Shown here: positions 48,230-57,832 of the stretch, one piece after another
Numbering within the stretch: position 1 is the stretch's first letter
Layout of the letters: each line of letters opens with the position of its first letter
Assembly (NCBI RefSeq): GCF_019145355.1
Contig: NZ_JAHSTY010000001.1
Location: 372,001-436,000 of the forward strand
Direction: 5' to 3'
Source: Pseudomonas azadiae
GTDB lineage: Bacteria > Pseudomonadota > Gammaproteobacteria > Pseudomonadales > Pseudomonadaceae
DNA: 64,000 nucleotides
Notes under the pieces: model-generated
The model's input: only the letters and a program-made list of their open reading frames with translations
The model's database searches: none
Told to the model about the DNA's origin: nothing
Program-made: the position numbers and the translations under genes

Positions 48230-49039
48230 ATGGGCAAACCCACCGCCACCCTCGACTGGCTGCACCGCGCCCCGCATGCCAGTGGCCTGGACCGGATCGA
48301 GGCGTACTTTGCCGGCTTCGCCTTCGATCCGCACCGACATGACACTTACGCCATCGGGCGCACCCTGACGGGTGTGCAAAGCTTTCACTATCGCGGCGCC
48401 ATGGTCCACAGCCTGCCCGGCACCACCATGGTGCTGCACCCTGATGAAACCCATGACGGCCACGCCGGCAGCGACGAAGGCTTCAAATACCGGATGATTT
48501 ACGTCGAGCCGTCGCTGATCCAGCATATTCTCGGCGGCAAGCCGTTGCCGTTTATCCTAAATGGCCTATCCACTGACCCCAGGCTGTTCCGCGCCAGCGA
48601 AGTGCTGCTGCAAAACCTGGATAACCCCATCGACCCGTTGCAGGAGCAGGACGCACTGTTCGACCTGGCCCACGCGCTGAACAACGTTTCGGGCGGCATC
48701 ATCAGCCGCAAGCGCTTCGACTACGTCGCCGCCGAGCGCGCCCGGGAATTCATCCACGGCGCCCTGGGCCGCAGCATCACCCTGGATGAAATGGCCGACC
48801 ACGCCGGACGCGACCGCTGGGCCCTGTCGCGGGATTTTCGCCTGCTGTTCGGCACCAGCCCCTATCGCTACCTGACCATGCGCCGGCTGGACCTGGTGCG
48901 CAGCCTGCTGGCTCAGGGCCAATCGCTGGTTGATGCGGCGTTGACCGCCGGCTTCACCGACCAGAGCCATATGACCCGGCAATTTCGCAGCACCTACGGC
49001 ATGCCGCCGTCGCGCTGGGTGAAGATGCTCGGGCGCTGA
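48230..49039 (+). CDS. AraC-family transcriptional regulator
   Basis: A 269-aa protein with an N-terminal cupin sensor (HRHDTYAIGRTLTGVQSFHYRG) and C-terminal double HTH (about residues 165-265: ITLDEMADHAGRDRWALSRDF and DAALTAGFTDQSHMTRQFRSTYGMPPSRW). Such regulators next to LysE exporters often control them. Inducer unknown. Confidence 0.92.
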   Translation: MGKPTATLDWLHRAPHASGLDRIEAYFAGFAFDPHRHDTYAIGRTLTGVQSFHYRGAMVHSLPGTTMVLHPDETHDGHAGSDEGFKYRMIYVEPSLIQHILGGKPLPFILNGLSTDPRLFRASEVLLQNLDNPIDPLQEQDALFDLAHALNNVSGGIISRKRFDYVAAERAREFIHGALGRSITLDEMADHAGRDRWALSRDFRLLFGTSPYRYLTMRRLDLVRSLLAQGQSLVDAALTAGFTDQSHMTRQFRSTYGMPPSRWVKMLGR

Positions 49040-49060
49040 CAGAACCGCTGGGAGGGGCCG

Positions 49061-49645
49061 TCAGTGTGGAAGCTGATGCCCATCAATCGGCTGGCCAATT
49101 GTGAGGAAATGCCCGCCCGCCACATGGTGCAAGGTGCGCCGTTGATCATGGCCTTCGAAGTGCCAACGGCCTTCGCTGAATACGCGTTCATCGGCATACG
49201 CCGCGACCACTTCGCCCAGGAACAGATCGTAGGTCTGCTGGGTATGAGGCTCGGGCAACAGACGACACTCCAGCCAGGCCACGCAACCTTCCAGCAAGGG
49301 CGCTTCGGTATGTTCACCGATGAACGTCTGTAAACCGTATGCAGCGAATTTGTCGGTTTCGGCGCCAGTGGTATTACCCAGCGTCTGCACCAGATCCGCC
49401 TGTGCCGCACAAGGCACCTGAAGCACGAAGGTGCCGGCGCCTTCCAGCAATTGGCGCGTCCAGGTGGCCTTGTCCAACACCACGGCGACTTTCGGCGGTT
49501 CGAAGTCCAGCGGCATCGCCCAGGCGGCCGCCATGATGTTGCGCCGGCCGTTGTGGGCGGCGCTCACCAGCACGGTCGGGCCGTGGTTGAGCAAGCGGTA
49601 GGCCTTGGACAGCGGAACGGGGCGACGGTGATGGGCTGGGCTCAT
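49061..49645 (-). CDS. Flavin reductase-like FMN-binding protein
   Basis: A 194-aa protein of the flavin reductase-like domain family (split barrel, FMN). Signature stretches are VLVSAAHNGRRNIMAAAWAMPLDFEPPKVAVVLDK and FVLQVPCAAQADLVQTLG. The ATG at 49645 (MSPAHHRRP) was chosen over an upstream extension. Partner oxygenase not present nearby. Confidence 0.88.
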   Translation of the reverse strand: MSPAHHRRPVPLSKAYRLLNHGPTVLVSAAHNGRRNIMAAAWAMPLDFEPPKVAVVLDKATWTRQLLEGAGTFVLQVPCAAQADLVQTLGNTTGAETDKFAAYGLQTFIGEHTEAPLLEGCVAWLECRLLPEPHTQQTYDLFLGEVVAAYADERVFSEGRWHFEGHDQRRTLHHVAGGHFLTIGQPIDGHQLPH

Positions 49646-49763
49646 GGTTGAAAAGACTCTGCAGAAAAAATAAACCCTACGATACCCGATGACCCCGGCG
49701 CGCGAGTATCGGCGCATGGCGGGGTCCGGTACGTTGCTGCTTTGGCACGTCTTGACTCAAGGC

Positions 49764-51053
49764 TCAGGCCTTTAACGTGTGGCGCTTTCCAAACAACGCC
49801 ACGCTCAGCACCCCCACCGCCCCCATCACCGCACAATAAATCACGCAGATCCACGGGCTGGTCGGCATCAGCGCAATCAACAGCAGCGGGGTGGTGCTGG
49901 CCCACAGCGCGTAGGCGATGTTGTAGGTGAAGGATATTCCCGAAACCCGCACCTGCGCCGGAAACAACCCGACCATCACCGACGGCACCGCGCCCACCAC
50001 GCCGCAACCGAGCCCCGCCAAGGCATACGCCGCGCCCAGCCATACGCCGCCGCTGATGAGGCTGGCGTACAGAACCGCAATCCCCACCGGCAGCAACACG
50101 CTGTAGATAAGTACCGCGCGCCAGGCACCGATGCGGTCGACCAGCAACCCGGCGAGTACGCAGCCGATATTCAGGAACACGATGCCCAAGGCACTCAGGG
50201 CGAAAGTGTGGCTGGGGCTCATGCCGAAGGTTTTCTGCATCATGGTGGGGGTGATGACGACCAGTACCACCACGGCCGAAGTGAGTACACAGGTAAGGAT
50301 CATCGCCGGCAGCAACACGGCGCGGTGGTCGCGCAATACGGTGCGCAAAGGCAGTTCGGCGGCGGCTTGGCGGCGCGCCTGCATGTCGAGAAACACCGGG
50401 GTTTCGCTGAGCCAGCGTCGCAGCCATACGCCGATCACGCCAAACACGCCGCCCAGCAGGAACGGAAAGCGCCAGGCATAGTCGAGGATTTCGGCGGGTG
50501 TGAAGACTTGCGCCAGCAAGGTGGCAGTGAGTGCGCCGAGCAGGTAGCCGAACGTCAGGCCGGCTTGCAGGAAGCCCAGGGCGTAACCGCGATGACGGGC
50601 CGGGGCGTGTTCGGCAACGAAGGTCCAGGCGCTGGGCACTTCTCCCCCCACTGCCGCGCCTTGCAGCACGCGCAGCGCCAGCAGGATCAGCGGCGCGAAA
50701 TAGCCGATGTGCGCGTAGGTGGGCATGATGCCGATCAACAGGCAGGGCAACGCCATCATCAGGATGCTCAGGCTGAACACGCGTTTGCGTCCCAGGTGAT
50801 CGGCGAAATGCGCCATCAGGATGCCGCCCAGCGGGCGCGCCAGGTAGCCGGTGACGAAGATGCCGAAGCTTTGCAGCAGGCGCAGCCACTCGGGCATTTC
50901 CGGCGGGAAGAACAGCTGGCTCAAGGTCAGCGCGAAAAACACGAAAATAATGAAGTCGTAGATTTCCAGGGCACCGCCCAGGGCGGCCAGCCCCAGGGTT
51001 TTGTAGTCGGAGCGGGAAAAACGCTGCGCCTGTGGCAAAGAGGAGGCAGTCAT
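49764..51053 (-). CDS. MFS transporter, metabolite:H+ symporter type
   Basis: A 429-aa protein with twelve predicted spans. ALEIYDFIIFVFFA near residue 30 and ARPLGGILMAHFADHLGRKRVF (motif A) followed by RVLQGAAVGGEVPSAWTFVAE identify the MHS subfamily, which takes up organic acids and zwitterions with protons. Substrate not clear. Convergent or divergent neighbours give no pathway. Confidence 0.92.
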   Translation of the reverse strand: MTASSLPQAQRFSRSDYKTLGLAALGGALEIYDFIIFVFFALTLSQLFFPPEMPEWLRLLQSFGIFVTGYLARPLGGILMAHFADHLGRKRVFSLSILMMALPCLLIGIMPTYAHIGYFAPLILLALRVLQGAAVGGEVPSAWTFVAEHAPARHRGYALGFLQAGLTFGYLLGALTATLLAQVFTPAEILDYAWRFPFLLGGVFGVIGVWLRRWLSETPVFLDMQARRQAAAELPLRTVLRDHRAVLLPAMILTCVLTSAVVVLVVITPTMMQKTFGMSPSHTFALSALGIVFLNIGCVLAGLLVDRIGAWRAVLIYSVLLPVGIAVLYASLISGGVWLGAAYALAGLGCGVVGAVPSVMVGLFPAQVRVSGISFTYNIAYALWASTTPLLLIALMPTSPWICVIYCAVMGAVGVLSVALFGKRHTLKA

Positions 51054-51238
51054 GTGAAGGCTCGGCAGACAAACAAAATGGCGTGCAGGTTATGAGCTGA
51101 GCCAAGTGATGGCAATCACGACAGATATATTTGTTTTCCTCATGGATCGATGAAGATAACTGCATTCCCATATCAATGGCGGTAGCGGAACATGCCGTGA
51201 AAGTGCCAACACCATAATAAAGACAAGAGGAAAGACTC

Positions 51239-52657
51239 GTGGCCGATGCTATCGAAGAAAGCCGCTATGCCCGATTTGCCCTGCGCTGTTCCAACTTCGC
51301 CGAACGCTGGTTTCCAGACTCCTGGGTGTTCGCCGCCCTCGCCGTGATCATTGTCGCCGTGGCGACCCTGGGCATGGGCGCCGCACCCGCCGAGGCGGCC
51401 AAGGCCTTTGGCGACGGGTTCTGGAGCCTGATCCCCTTCACCATGCAGATGGCGTTTGTGGTGATCGGTGGTTATGTGGTCGCCAGTTCGCCGCCAGCGG
51501 TGAAGCTGATCGACCGCCTGGCGCGTATCCCGAAGAACGGCCGCTCGGCCGTGGCCTGGGTGGCGCTGATCTCCATGATCGCGTCCTTGCTGAACTGGGG
51601 CCTGTCCCTGGTGTTTGGCGGTTTGCTGGTGCGGGCGCTGGCGCGTCGTACGGATTTGCGCATGGATTATCGCGCTGCTGGTGCCGCGGCTTATCTGGGG
51701 CTGGGTGCGGTGTGGGCGCTGGGGCTGTCGTCTTCGGCCGCGCAGTTGCAGGCCAACCCCGCTAGCCTGCCGCCGTCGATCCTGTCGATCACTGGCGTGA
51801 TCCCGTTCACTGAGACCATTTTCCTGTGGCAATCCGGTGTGCTGTTGCTCGCGCTGATCGTGGTGTCGCTGATTATCGCCTACGCCACCGCGCCCGGCCC
51901 GAACAGTGCGCGGGACGCCAAGGCCTGTGGGGTCGACCCCGCGTTCAACCTGCCCAAGCTACAAGCGCCGACCCGGCCGGGCGAATGGCTGGAGCACAGC
52001 CCGCTGCTGACCATCCTGCTGGCTTGCCTGGCGGCCGGTTGGCTGTTCCATGAGTTCTCGACCAAGCCGGCGATCAGCGCGATCTCGGGCCTGAACACCT
52101 ATAACTTCCTGTTCATCATGGTGGGCGCCCTGCTGCACTGGCGCCCGCGCAGCTTCCTCGACGCCGTGGCTCGAGCGGTACCAACCACCACTGGCGTGCT
52201 GATCCAGTTCCCGTTGTACGGGTCGATCGCTGCGCTGATGACCGTGGTCAAGGGTGGCGACGGCCAGACCCTGGCCCACCATATTTCGACCTTCTTCACC
52301 TCCATCGCCTCCCACGACACCTACGCGCTGCTGATGGGCGTGTACTCGGCGGTACTGGGTTTCTTTATCCCGTCGGGCGGTGGCAAGTGGATCATCGAGG
52401 CGCCCTACGTGATGCAAGTCGCCAATGACCTGCAATACCACCTGGGCTGGGCAGTGCAGATCTACAATGCCGCCGAGGCACTGCCGAACCTGATCAACCC
52501 GTTCTATATGCTGCCGCTGCTGGGGGTATTGGGCTTGAAGGCGCGGGACTTGATCGGGTTTTCGTTCGTGCAGTTGCTGGTGCACACGCCGCTGGTGTTG
52601 TTTCTGCTGTGGGCGTTGGGGACGACGTTGAAGTATTTGCCGCCGGTGATGCCTTAA
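51239..52657 (+). CDS. Short-chain fatty acid transporter (AtoE/TIGR00366 family)
   Basis: A 472-aa membrane protein with about 11 spans. It starts with GTG at 51239. NWGLSLVFGGLLVRALARR and GFFIPSGGGKWIIEAPYV are typical AtoE stretches. It should import butyrate or acetoacetate-like acids. No catabolic genes for them are beside it. Confidence 0.92.
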   Translation: MADAIEESRYARFALRCSNFAERWFPDSWVFAALAVIIVAVATLGMGAAPAEAAKAFGDGFWSLIPFTMQMAFVVIGGYVVASSPPAVKLIDRLARIPKNGRSAVAWVALISMIASLLNWGLSLVFGGLLVRALARRTDLRMDYRAAGAAAYLGLGAVWALGLSSSAAQLQANPASLPPSILSITGVIPFTETIFLWQSGVLLLALIVVSLIIAYATAPGPNSARDAKACGVDPAFNLPKLQAPTRPGEWLEHSPLLTILLACLAAGWLFHEFSTKPAISAISGLNTYNFLFIMVGALLHWRPRSFLDAVARAVPTTTGVLIQFPLYGSIAALMTVVKGGDGQTLAHHISTFFTSIASHDTYALLMGVYSAVLGFFIPSGGGKWIIEAPYVMQVANDLQYHLGWAVQIYNAAEALPNLINPFYMLPLLGVLGLKARDLIGFSFVQLLVHTPLVLFLLWALGTTLKYLPPVMP

Positions 52658-52668
52658 TCAACGGATGA

Positions 52669-52693
52669 AGCACCTGTTGTTGCAACAGGTGCT
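52669..52693. terminator. Perfect hairpin between convergent genes
   Basis: AGCACCTGTTG/CAACAGGTGCT, 11 bp with a 3-nt loop, between the transporter stop and the hepT stop. There is no T tract, so termination is only likely from position. Confidence 0.6.
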
Positions 52694-52695
52694 CT

Positions 52696-53041
52696 TCATG
52701 CAGGAGCAATGGGCAGATGCTCCAGTAAATCAGGCAAGGCGCTCTGGATCGTGTCCCAAACCACATCAAGGTTGATGTCGAAATAACCATGGGCAATCCG
52801 ATTGCGCATTCCGCGCATGCTTCGCCACGGGATGTGTGAATGACCGGCCGCGAAATCCGGATACTGGATCATGATTTTGGTCGAAGCCTCACCAATGATG
52901 ATCAGGCTCATGATTACCGCTTGTTGAGTTCGCCTGTCTTCCAGAAAATTCCTCTTTGCTCAAGCCTTGAACAAAAGTAATCGCATCAGTAGCCGCTTGC
53001 CGGACGTGATTCAAATAATCCTCAAGACGGTTCGCTGTCAT
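52696..53041 (-). pseudogene. hepT: HepT-type toxin (DUF86), frameshifted
   Basis: The first part reads MTANRLEDYLNHVRQAATDA to LSKEEF in one frame; the rest, LEDRRTQQAVIMSLIIIGE to RNRIAHGYFDINLDVVW, is in another. The break lies in a run of four T on the minus strand (52949-52955 region); with three T the frame would be whole, giving a normal protein of about 114 aa. The HEPN nuclease motif RNxxAHGY is intact. The start overlaps mntA by 4 nt (ATGA). It may be a dead toxin, a slippage-switched one, or a sequence error. Confidence 0.85.
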
Positions 53042-53328
53042 ACCGGACGTGCCTCGGCCAAGACTTTTGCGCGAAATTTCAAAGGTAAATCGGCAGGCGT
53101 CAGTAAATCCACATTGACGCCAAGCAGATCCTCAAGCTCTACCTGAAGTCCACCGAGATCAAAAAGCGTGGTTCCCGGCGGAGCATCGACTAATAGATCC
53201 AGATCGCTGCCTTCTTGGTCGGTTCCCAGTAACACAGCCCCAAATACTCTGGGGTTTGAGATGCGGAAACGACCGACGACTTCTCTGACGGCAGCTCGCT
53301 GCAGGTCAAGGGCGGTGGAAGGTTTCAC
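53038..53328 (-). CDS. mntA: MntA-type nucleotidyltransferase antitoxin
   Basis: A 96-aa minimal nucleotidyltransferase. The catalytic motif is FGAVLLGTDQEGSDLDLLVD at about residues 29-48; the two Asp (DLD) are kept while the usual GS is GA. Such proteins AMPylate HepT toxins on a Tyr and so block them. It sits upstream of and overlaps the broken hepT. Confidence 0.85.
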   Translation of the reverse strand: MKPSTALDLQRAAVREVVGRFRISNPRVFGAVLLGTDQEGSDLDLLVDAPPGTTLFDLGGLQVELEDLLGVNVDLLTPADLPLKFRAKVLAEARPV

Positions 53329-53600
53329 GGTGCGCCTCGATGATGTTTAGTATCGTTCCAGTCTAGCAGCGCCAGCCGCCTGTAGACATATGCATAACAC
53401 TCTGACGAGGTATACGGGAGATTCGGCAAAACCCGCTCAAACATCTGAGGCAGGTTCAATCGACAAGCTTAAAAGTCACTTTTCTGAACTGACACGTGGA
53501 CTTATCGCACTTGAATCGACGGCAACCCCTGACTCCCCCCGCCAAGATCGTTGATTAACCTAATTCGGATTCCCACCCACAGCCCATCAAGGACAATCCG
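53329..53600. other. Intergenic region with no recognisable element
   Basis: About 270 nt between mntA and the hypothetical gene at 53601. I see no gene, RNA or repeat here; it must carry divergent promoters. Confidence 0.5.
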
Positions 53601-53921
53601 ATGACGCCGCTATCCAAATCGCTGGAAGAGTTAATCACTGATATCTACAAGGACGACGAAGTTTCGGTCACTGAGTACAGCGCCTTGCGAGACGATGCCG
53701 ATCGCCGCATGGCCGCCGTCATCAAGGAGTTCGGCCTGCATAACAACGTGACCGCTTTTCAGAAATCGATCGACGTGGCCATGCAGCTATTGCAGACCAG
53801 TGTCATTGATTCCAAAAAGGCCAAGCTCACCGACACCGGCGAGGCCATCGTCAGGGACGCGGTGACGGCGCAGGTGGAGTACTTGCGCGCTGGCAGCCAG
53901 TTGGCGCTGCGCCTGCTGTGA
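53601..53921 (+). CDS. Hypothetical cytoplasmic protein
   Basis: A 106-aa soluble, mainly helical protein (MTPLSKSLEELITDIYKDDE and onward) with no Cys, signal or membrane span. AAGGACAATCCG upstream gives a modest ribosome site. Codon use is like the neighbours. I do not recognise the family. Confidence 0.7.
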   Translation: MTPLSKSLEELITDIYKDDEVSVTEYSALRDDADRRMAAVIKEFGLHNNVTAFQKSIDVAMQLLQTSVIDSKKAKLTDTGEAIVRDAVTAQVEYLRAGSQLALRLL

Positions 53922-54014
53922 TCGTCTGATTCAACTCACTGTCTTCGATCCGTCACATTGCGTTGCTACCGTCCTGGCGAAATATCTTGCAACAACTCGC
54001 CAGGGACTCCCGCA

Positions 54015-55715
54015 ATGAGTGACGATCACGAAGACCGCCCTTCCTCCGATGCCGCGGCCCAGCCGCCGGTAGACACCAGTCGCCGGCGCTTCCTGGGGGG
54101 CGCCGCGGTATTGGGGGTCGGCGCGACCTTGAGTGCCTGCGGCAATACCAGCGAAACACCGGGCAGACCGGAAGCGCGGCCGCTTACCCCGCAAGCACTG
54201 GACAAGGCGTTGCGCGACCAGGTGAAAACCGTGGTAGTGATCTACGCCGAGAATCGCAGTTTCAACAATCTATTTGCGGATTTTCCCGGCGTCGAAAAGC
54301 CGCTGTCGGCACTTTCCGCCGCCGATACACAGCAACGCGACCGTGACGCCAGCGTATTGAACACCCTGCCGCCTGTCTGGGGCGGTGTGCTGCAAGTCGG
54401 CCCGCAGACAGTGGACGGGGTGACCTATGCCAGTGGAGCGCAATTCCAGGAAAACCTGCCCAACGCACCGTTCGCCCTCAGGGGCCCTAACGCTGAAGAC
54501 CTGCCCCTGAGCCTGGTCACACGCGATTTGTGGCACGTGTTCTATCAGAACCAAATGCAGATCAATGGCGGCAAAAATGATCATTTCGTCGCCTGGGCCG
54601 ACTCCGGCGGCTTGGTGATGGGCCATTACGCCCAGAGTCGTTATTCCCTGCGCCTGTGGGACGTGGCCAAGGAGTTTGTGCTCTGCGACAACTTCTTCCA
54701 GGGGGCCTTTGGTGGCTCGTTCCTCAATCACCAGTACCTGATCAGCGCTACCGCGCCGGTTTATCCGAATGCCGCTCAATCGGTCGCAAAAGCGCAGATC
54801 GCCACGCTGCAAAGCGATGACCCCAGCGACCCGCGCCTCAAACCGCTGGACACGTCCCCGGCCAGCGCCATGACGGGGCCGCCGCAGTTTGGCCCCAGCG
54901 CCCTGACCCCGGATGGCTACGTGGTGAACACCTTGGCCCCGCCCTACTGGCCGACCTGGATTCGCGACCCGCAAAACCCGGACTATTCAAAACCGGAGCT
55001 GCCCAACGTGCTGGTGCCGCAGACCCACGAACACATCGGCGACAAATTGTCGAAAAAGAACGTCGAATGGGCGTGGTACGCCGGCGCATGGCAAGCGACC
55101 CTGGACCAATTCAAGGACTCGGGCGGTATTCCGAAGATTCCGAACTTCCAGTATCACCACCAGCCGTTCAACTACTTCAAGCAGCAGGGCCCGCAGAACC
55201 GTGCCGAGCGCGACAGGCGCCTGCGCGATGGCGGCCTGGGTGATGATTCTGGCACCAACAAATTCTTCGCCGACGCCCAGGCCGGCAAGCTGCCCGCCGT
55301 CACCTTCTACAAGCCCCAGGGCAACCTGAACATGCACGCGGGCTATGCCGACATCGCCTCGGGCGACCGCCATATCGTGCGCGCCTTGAAGGTGCTGCAG
55401 GAAAGCCCGCAGTGGCAAAACATGGTGGTGGTGGTGACGGTCGATGAAAACGGCGGCTGGTGGGACCACGTCGCACCGCCCAAAGGTGATCGGTGGGGCC
55501 CGGGCACGCGGGTTCCGGCGCTGGTGGTGTCGCCGTTCGCGCGCAAAGGCACGGTGGACCATACGGTGTATGACACGGCGTCAATCCTGCGTCTGATCAC
55601 CCGTGTGTTCCAGCTCGAAACACTGGACGGCCTCAAGCAGCGGGATGACGCAATGATCGCCCGCGGCCAGAAACCCATGGGTGATCTGACTGCCGCCCTG
55701 CAGTTCAACCGGTAG
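54015..55715 (+). CDS. Tat-exported phosphoesterase (acid phosphatase/phospholipase C family)
   Basis: A 566-aa phosphoesterase of the AcpA/PLC type. A Tat signal SRRRFLGG (residues 22-29) is followed by lipobox LSAC (Cys42), so it may be a Tat-exported lipoprotein. The catalytic fold shows YAENRSFNNLFADFPG near residue 76, the NHQYLISA block and VTVDENGGWWDHVAPP. It may cleave phosphomonoesters or phospholipid head groups. The ATG at 54015 follows GGGACTCCCGCA; an upstream in-frame codon gives an unlikely extension. Confidence 0.88.
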   Translation: MSDDHEDRPSSDAAAQPPVDTSRRRFLGGAAVLGVGATLSACGNTSETPGRPEARPLTPQALDKALRDQVKTVVVIYAENRSFNNLFADFPGVEKPLSALSAADTQQRDRDASVLNTLPPVWGGVLQVGPQTVDGVTYASGAQFQENLPNAPFALRGPNAEDLPLSLVTRDLWHVFYQNQMQINGGKNDHFVAWADSGGLVMGHYAQSRYSLRLWDVAKEFVLCDNFFQGAFGGSFLNHQYLISATAPVYPNAAQSVAKAQIATLQSDDPSDPRLKPLDTSPASAMTGPPQFGPSALTPDGYVVNTLAPPYWPTWIRDPQNPDYSKPELPNVLVPQTHEHIGDKLSKKNVEWAWYAGAWQATLDQFKDSGGIPKIPNFQYHHQPFNYFKQQGPQNRAERDRRLRDGGLGDDSGTNKFFADAQAGKLPAVTFYKPQGNLNMHAGYADIASGDRHIVRALKVLQESPQWQNMVVVVTVDENGGWWDHVAPPKGDRWGPGTRVPALVVSPFARKGTVDHTVYDTASILRLITRVFQLETLDGLKQRDDAMIARGQKPMGDLTAALQFNR

Positions 55716-55817
55716 GTGTCTTATCCAATAGCGACATGCCTGGCGATTTAGCACGCGGTTTTCCTGGTCAGCCGCTACTGTGTGGAGAGTGGGCTTTCGC
55801 TGACAAGGACACAACAC

Positions 55818-56987
55818 ATGTTTAAACCGACCAAGTTGTTCTTCACATTGGCCGCACTGATGGCAAGTGCGGCCGTACAGGCTGACAACGAGGTGCCGCT
55901 GGGCAGCACGCAGCGTGTGACTCAGTTGTTCGCTTACCCCAACAACTGCAATGTGATCTGCTTTCGGCCATGGACGCTGGAACAGACTGTCGAGCATTAT
56001 CTGAACCAGAGCCTGCAACGGGACGGGTACAGCCGGGCGAAAGTCAGCGTCAAAACCCAGGACGGCAAGGTATCAGCGACCTTCAGCGGTGTACCGGACA
56101 CTTATGGCCAACCCCTCACCCGGTTGCTCAATACCGCCGACCTGGCCTATCAAGGCGCCAGCCGGCTCAACAGCGACAGCAAGTGGGCCTACAACTGGTA
56201 CCTTTTCCTGCCACTGGGCATGGCCCTGGAAAACCGTAAAAGCATCGAGCTGCTGCACTTCCCGCCAGACTACTCACTGACCCAAGCGCAGGATTACCTG
56301 GAATCGGCCACCACCGACCGTTGGGCAACCCTGCTCACGGAAAATGGCATCCCTGCCACTGAAACCCCGGCTTACCAGACCATCATCGATATCGCACCCA
56401 TTGCCGCGCCGTCCAACGCGGGCAAGGACCTGGAAACCGTCTATAGCTACTTCACCGACTACCAGACGCGCATGGTCCAGGAGCTGAGCCTGTCCGACAA
56501 AGGGGCTTTGCCGATGGTAGCCTTTGGCGCGCCGGTGCGCGGCTGGATCAAGCAACAGTACGGGCAGACGGTTGGTGTATTGAGCCTGGCGCAGATCAGT
56601 CCGGCAGCGGGAAAAACCGTGTCGGTGCTGGGGGCGAACCACCCGAGCTACATCTGGTATGCCGCAAGCCCCGATACCTACGAGGGCAACGAGCAGAAAG
56701 CCGACGAGGCCGGCTTGAAGGTGATGGGCCAGGATTTGAGCGCCGCCTGCTGGCAGGCCGGCATGGGGCAAAAACCCGAGAGCGACCCGAATGTGACGCT
56801 CAAGGCGTGCATGAACACCTGGCAGGTCACGCGCAAGGAACAGACGTGCGAGTTGTTCTATACCTCAGTGCGCAACCTGCCCCCGGCAGAGGCAAGTGCC
56901 AAATGCACCACGCAGGCGGTCAAGACCCAGTTGAAACAACTGAAGAACCCTGTTCCCACTCCAGCTACGGCGATCCCGGCGCTGTAG
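55818..56987 (+). CDS. Secreted protein of unknown function
   Basis: A 389-aa protein with a clean signal peptide (residues 1-22, AAVQA then DNEV). The mature part has a short Cys pair (NNCNVICFRPW) and four further Cys in the last ~80 residues (CWQAG, CMNTW, CELFY, CTTQ), which suggests disulfides in the periplasm. The start ATG 55818 has AAGGACAC upstream. Family not recognised; it is independent of the phosphoesterase by a 102-nt gap. Confidence 0.75.
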   Translation: MFKPTKLFFTLAALMASAAVQADNEVPLGSTQRVTQLFAYPNNCNVICFRPWTLEQTVEHYLNQSLQRDGYSRAKVSVKTQDGKVSATFSGVPDTYGQPLTRLLNTADLAYQGASRLNSDSKWAYNWYLFLPLGMALENRKSIELLHFPPDYSLTQAQDYLESATTDRWATLLTENGIPATETPAYQTIIDIAPIAAPSNAGKDLETVYSYFTDYQTRMVQELSLSDKGALPMVAFGAPVRGWIKQQYGQTVGVLSLAQISPAAGKTVSVLGANHPSYIWYAASPDTYEGNEQKADEAGLKVMGQDLSAACWQAGMGQKPESDPNVTLKACMNTWQVTRKEQTCELFYTSVRNLPPAEASAKCTTQAVKTQLKQLKNPVPTPATAIPAL

Positions 56988-57032
56988 CTGCAGGGCTGCG
57001 CTTGCTGGACACAAGCGCAGCCGCGTCAGCCC

Positions 57033-57677
57033 TTAGACTTCACCCAATGGACGCAGGCGATACTGCGGCGGCAACTGCTCGAAACCACTGATGGTGGTGT
57101 TCAAGCTCTTCCAGCGCCCATCCTTGATGCCGTAGATGCAGCCGTGGATCGACAGGCTCTGCCCACGGTGCCAGGCGTTTTGCACAATGCTGGTGTGACC
57201 GACATTGGCGACCTGCTGGATCACGTTCAATTCGCACATGCGGTCGACGCGTTCTTCTTCGGTTGGCAGTTGGGCCAGTACGTCACGGTTTTCGTAATAG
57301 AGGTCGCGGATGGTGCGCAGCCAGCCGTCGATCAGGCCGAACTGACGATCCTGCATCGAAGCCCGCACGCCGCCGCAGCCATAGTGGCCAGTGACAAGGA
57401 TGTGCTTGACCTTGAGCACGTCCACCGCGTACTGGATCACCGAGAGGCAATTGAGGTCGGTGTGCAGCACCACGTTGGCCACGTTGCGGTGCACGAACAG
57501 ATCACCGGGCAGCATGCCGACAATCTCGTTGGCCGGTACGCGGGCGTCGGAGCAGCCGATCCACAGGTATTCCGGGGTTTGCTGGCGGGCGAGCTTGGCG
57601 AAGAATTCGGGATCTTCCTGTTTGATCGCGTCCGCCCAGCGTTCATTGTTATCAAGCAGGTCTTGTAATTCGTTCAT
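57033..57677 (-). CDS. can: Beta-class carbonic anhydrase
   Basis: A 214-aa enzyme that hydrates CO2 to bicarbonate. Zn ligands and the catalytic dyad are visible: Cys42, Asp44, Arg46 (CSDAR), then His and Cys in VTGHYGCGGV. The ATG at 57677 (MNELQDLLDNNERW) is the family start, with AGGCTTTCCCTG upstream; earlier in-frame codons were rejected. Confidence 0.96.
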   Translation of the reverse strand: MNELQDLLDNNERWADAIKQEDPEFFAKLARQQTPEYLWIGCSDARVPANEIVGMLPGDLFVHRNVANVVLHTDLNCLSVIQYAVDVLKVKHILVTGHYGCGGVRASMQDRQFGLIDGWLRTIRDLYYENRDVLAQLPTEEERVDRMCELNVIQQVANVGHTSIVQNAWHRGQSLSIHGCIYGIKDGRWKSLNTTISGFEQLPPQYRLRPLGEV

Positions 57678-57832
57678 CAGGGAAAGCCTCAGGAATGATG
57701 CGCAGTTTTGTGACTGACAACCCCTCGTCCGGGTCACGCCCTCCGTGTGAATAACCAAGTGTCAATTAGCTTGAATCTTTGGGGTGCGCAGCCTGTCCAC
57801 ACACTATAAGCCCCACAGCATGAGGATTGGCC

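Noticed and set aside
49642..51171. Minus-strand frame of 509 codons and plus-strand frame 49779-51095
   Set aside because: Both are out-of-frame or antisense shadows of the MFS transporter; they are rich in Arg, Gln and His and lack membrane spans or motifs.
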